Below, piece after piece: positions 62,150 to 64,000 of a stretch of DNA of 64,000 nt. A program made the translations under genes and the position numbers. The notes beneath the pieces were generated by a model that was not told the DNA's origin, made no database searches, and worked only from the letters and a program-made list of their open reading frames with translations. The first letter of the stretch is position 1. Every line of letters begins with the position of its first letter. The stretch is from Sphagnum magellanicum (taxonomy: Eukaryota > Streptophyta > Sphagnopsida > Sphagnales > Sphagnaceae). The DNA lies in NCBI GenBank assembly GCA_021904315.1, contig CM038917.1, forward strand, positions 5,316,041 through 5,380,040, written 5' to 3'.

Positions 62150-63060
62150 TTTATCTGATTTAGTGGGATTTTTTTTTTTTTATGTAGAAAACAACCCCAG
62201 TGATGGTGAAATCCCTTCAGAAAAAGAAAGAAAAAGAAGAAACTCAATTTGACCCATGAAGCAGCCTCCATGACCCAAAATAACAAATGGGTCATGGAAT
62301 CAACAACATTATATTTCAACTTTCCTCTTCACTAAATACGGCCAAGAAGACTGATTTTTATTCAGGAAACATAAGGTTCAAACCCAAGGGGCTTACCTTA
62401 TTTGTTAATTTCAACGGCTCACTTGTATAGTATTCTGGAACTTGCGATCAATATATAACTCATCATTCAGCCATTGGCAGATTTGATATATCATTTTCCA
62501 GTGTGGAGCAACAAATCAGCACAGACTCTCTGGCCAATTCCTTATCTGGAAATCTGTTCATGGAATTCGCAAAAGCATAGATTCAACAATTCCAGCTTGC
62601 AATGAGGACCACACACCAGACTCTTTGGAACAATTGGTATCACGGCAATGGTATCACAACACATGCAAAAAATGTTCAGAACCCAAAATTATGTCAGGCC
62701 CATTTCAAAAGAAACAATTAAATAAAGCCTTTACCCTGCAAAATCATACCACTCCAGATGATCCTGGAAAACATTGTCGAATTGATCCACAAAAGCTATA
62801 TCCTTGTAACTTTCCTATAACTTTCTCTTTGCTCAAGTTTCCATGCACTTTGTTGATTCCAAGAGACAGCCACTCTTCCACCCACCCATTAATCTCCTCC
62901 TATTATTTGTGCATCACATTCATTTCCATCTGCAACAATTCCCATTCACCATTGTTTCATAAATTCTCTCATAAATTCTCAGCAATTTCCCATGTATTTT
63001 TCTTCTCTGCCCAGAGAGAGAGAACTCCCATTCAATAACTCCTATCATAACTTCTTAGCA
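62150..63060. other. Non-helicase filler of the Helitron, possible captured host DNA
   Basis: This ~900-base stretch lies between the helicase break and the 5' subterminal region. It has ordinary gene-like composition and a purine-rich GCCCAGAGAGAGAGAACTCC block near 63010, reminiscent of a plant leader. A 137-codon plus ORF (62625-63038) has no recognisable domain. Helitrons often capture gene pieces, but no parent gene could be named. Confidence 0.4.
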
Positions 63061-63475
63061 TGGAGAATGCACTGGCCCCAGTGAAAACTTGTCCTTCAGG
63101 ATACATGCATTGCAGATTCCACCTCTTGGTTTTCACGCATGACGCGGCAAGAGGCACAAACAATTTTTTGTGGGGGATTTTTAGTTTGCAGAATCCGACT
63201 GTCCGGGCCGGTTTCCGGTCTCGGAATCCGACTGTCCGGGCTGGTTCCGCCAGTCAATTAAAACGCGGAACCGTCGTCGGACGCACAGACAGACACCACT
63301 GTTGTAATTATATATAAGATTCCACCCTAGGTTATTTTTAAGTTATTATACTTCACATTATTTTCAACTATTATAAGATATTCCACCCTAAGTTATTTAA
63401 AGTTAATTTATCATACTCTATTTTCAGCTATTATAGGTTATCCCAATGTAGGTTATTTTAGGTTATTTTGTCATT

Positions 63476-63694
63476 ACAATTTTTTATTTTCATTTTCATT
63501 CAAATTATTAATAGTCACAAATCATAATCATATATACAACTTAAAAATCATTTTGTAATTTCATATGTAATTTCATGTTATTTTTACATGATGCCATGAA
63601 AAATAATCATATCTATGATCACACAAAAAATGATTGATTTGACACAAGTCACAAACCCATGAGTTGACAATGGACAAAATTCCTTGTAGTAAGG
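63476..63694. other. AT-rich spacer
   Basis: No gene or element end seen between the 61-bp array and the 39-bp repeat. Confidence 0.5.
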
Positions 63695-63957
63695 TAAGGA
63701 CTAAAGGACCTTCGAATTTACTTCGATCCAATGTAGAGAGTTAAGGACCTTGCTTGGAATGTACTTCGATCCAATGCAGAGAGTTAAGGACCTTCGAATT
63801 TACTTCGACCCAATGGAGAGAGTTAAGGACCTTCGAATTTACTTCGATCCAATGCAGAGAGTTAAGGACCTTCGAATTTACTTCGACCCAATGTAGAGAG
63901 TTAAGGACCTTCGAATTTTACTTCGATCCGATGTAGAGAGTTAAGGACCTTCGACTT
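63695..63957 (+). repeat. 39-bp tandem repeat, about six copies
   Basis: Unit: GAGTTAAGGACCTTCGAATT, then TACTTCGATCCAATGCAGA. TTAAGG occurs at 63741, 63784, 63823, 63862, 63901 and 63941, with spacings of 43, 39, 39, 39 and 40. Since 39 is 13 codons, the array stays open in one frame for 60 codons (63754-63936) with a 13-residue repeat. That is an arithmetical consequence and not evidence of a gene. The sequence past 63957 (CTTCGGTCGCTCTAG) is no longer repetitive. Confidence 0.9.
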
Positions 63958-64000
63958 CGGTCGCTCTAGATTAAGTAGGGACGATCGATTTCGTTCTGGC

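Larger units (their letters stand above)
60391..63319 (-). mobile_element. Helitron (2929 bp) carrying a broken PIF1-type helicase, no Rep domain
   Basis: Read on the minus strand, the 5' end begins TCTTATATATAATTACAAC at 63319 after a host A (T at plus 63320). The 3' end is a perfect 7-bp hairpin GTGGCTA/TAGCCAC (plus 60405-60411 and 60420-60426), then GGGTTACCCACTAG, then host T (plus A at 60390). These are textbook Helitron termini: 5' TC, hairpin about 10 bases before 3' CTAG, insertion between A and T, no target duplication. The 5' subterminal stretch has GTGTCTGTCTGT and a repeated GGACAGTCGGATTC block. The helicase fragment occupies the 3' half; the 5' half (62150-63060) carries unrelated DNA. 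The HUH Rep endonuclease was not found. Confidence 0.9.
60200..63475. repeat. 61-bp tandem array (TATTATAAGTTATTCCACCTTAG type), split by a Helitron
   Basis: Unit landmarks TTATTATAAG and TTCCACC recur near 60260, 60321 and 60383 on the left and at 63320, 63381 and about 63440 on the right, spaced 60-62 bases. Removing 60391-63319 restores phase exactly: TTATTATAGGCTA joins TTCCACCCTAGG, matching the intact unit around 63370-63395. Confidence 0.85.

Noticed and set aside
62625-63038. 137-codon ORF in the Helitron as a gene
   Set aside because: No domain and composition like noncoding DNA; kept only as part of possible captured sequence.
63695-63957. CRISPR-like regular repeat
   Set aside because: Units abut directly with no unique spacers and the genome is a plant; it is a minisatellite.

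Overview
The window is nuclear DNA of a land plant. It carries a plant U-box/ARM ubiquitin ligase, a plant-type phosphatidate phosphohydrolase (lipin), an interstitial run of the plant telomere motif TTTAGGG, a eukaryotic tRNA-Pro and a decayed plastid rpoC2 insert. The rpoC2 remnant reads more like the non-flowering-plant form ([16 protein letters not shown]), so a bryophyte, lycophyte or fern is my best guess. That lineage call is inference. No virus, bacterial operon or CRISPR array is present. Genes are widely spaced in very AT-rich DNA and stand out as GC-richer islands.

Layout. 1-1970 (minus): 5' part of a multi-exon gene leaving the window on the left. Its three coding exons join in phase; it may be a BSD/SYAP1-like protein. 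2.0-5.0 kb: upstream region, a ~100-bp tandem repeat and two arrays of one short repeat in opposite orientation. 6.8-10.1 kb: a ~285-345-bp tandem array split by a 1.64-kb Helitron-type insertion. 13.1-14.5 kb (plus): uninterrupted ORF for the TFIIH subunit TFB2/p52. 17.7-18.1 kb: a MITE-like element. 24.0-25.5 kb: repeats and a duplicated leader in front of an intronless PUB E3 ligase (25553-27658). 29.7-30.1 kb: two more copies of a hairpin repeat also found upstream of PUB. 30-43 kb: AT-rich DNA, a long (AT)n tract and one GC-richer island. 43.0-52.2 kb (minus): an 11-coding-exon PAH/lipin gene with a 4.2-kb exon. 55.1 kb: tRNA-Pro(AGG). 56.3-56.7 kb: plastid rpoC2 remnant. 60391-63319 (minus): a Helitron carrying a broken PIF1-type helicase, sitting inside a 61-bp tandem array. 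63.7-63.96 kb: a 39-bp tandem repeat.

The host genes are unrelated housekeeping or signalling functions: transcription/DNA repair, ubiquitination and lipid synthesis. I see no operon-like or cluster logic. The most informative structures are the two Helitron loci, whose empty sites can be reconstructed to the base, the giant lipin, and the tandem duplication covering the PUB leader and start codon. I found no convincing new multi-gene system.
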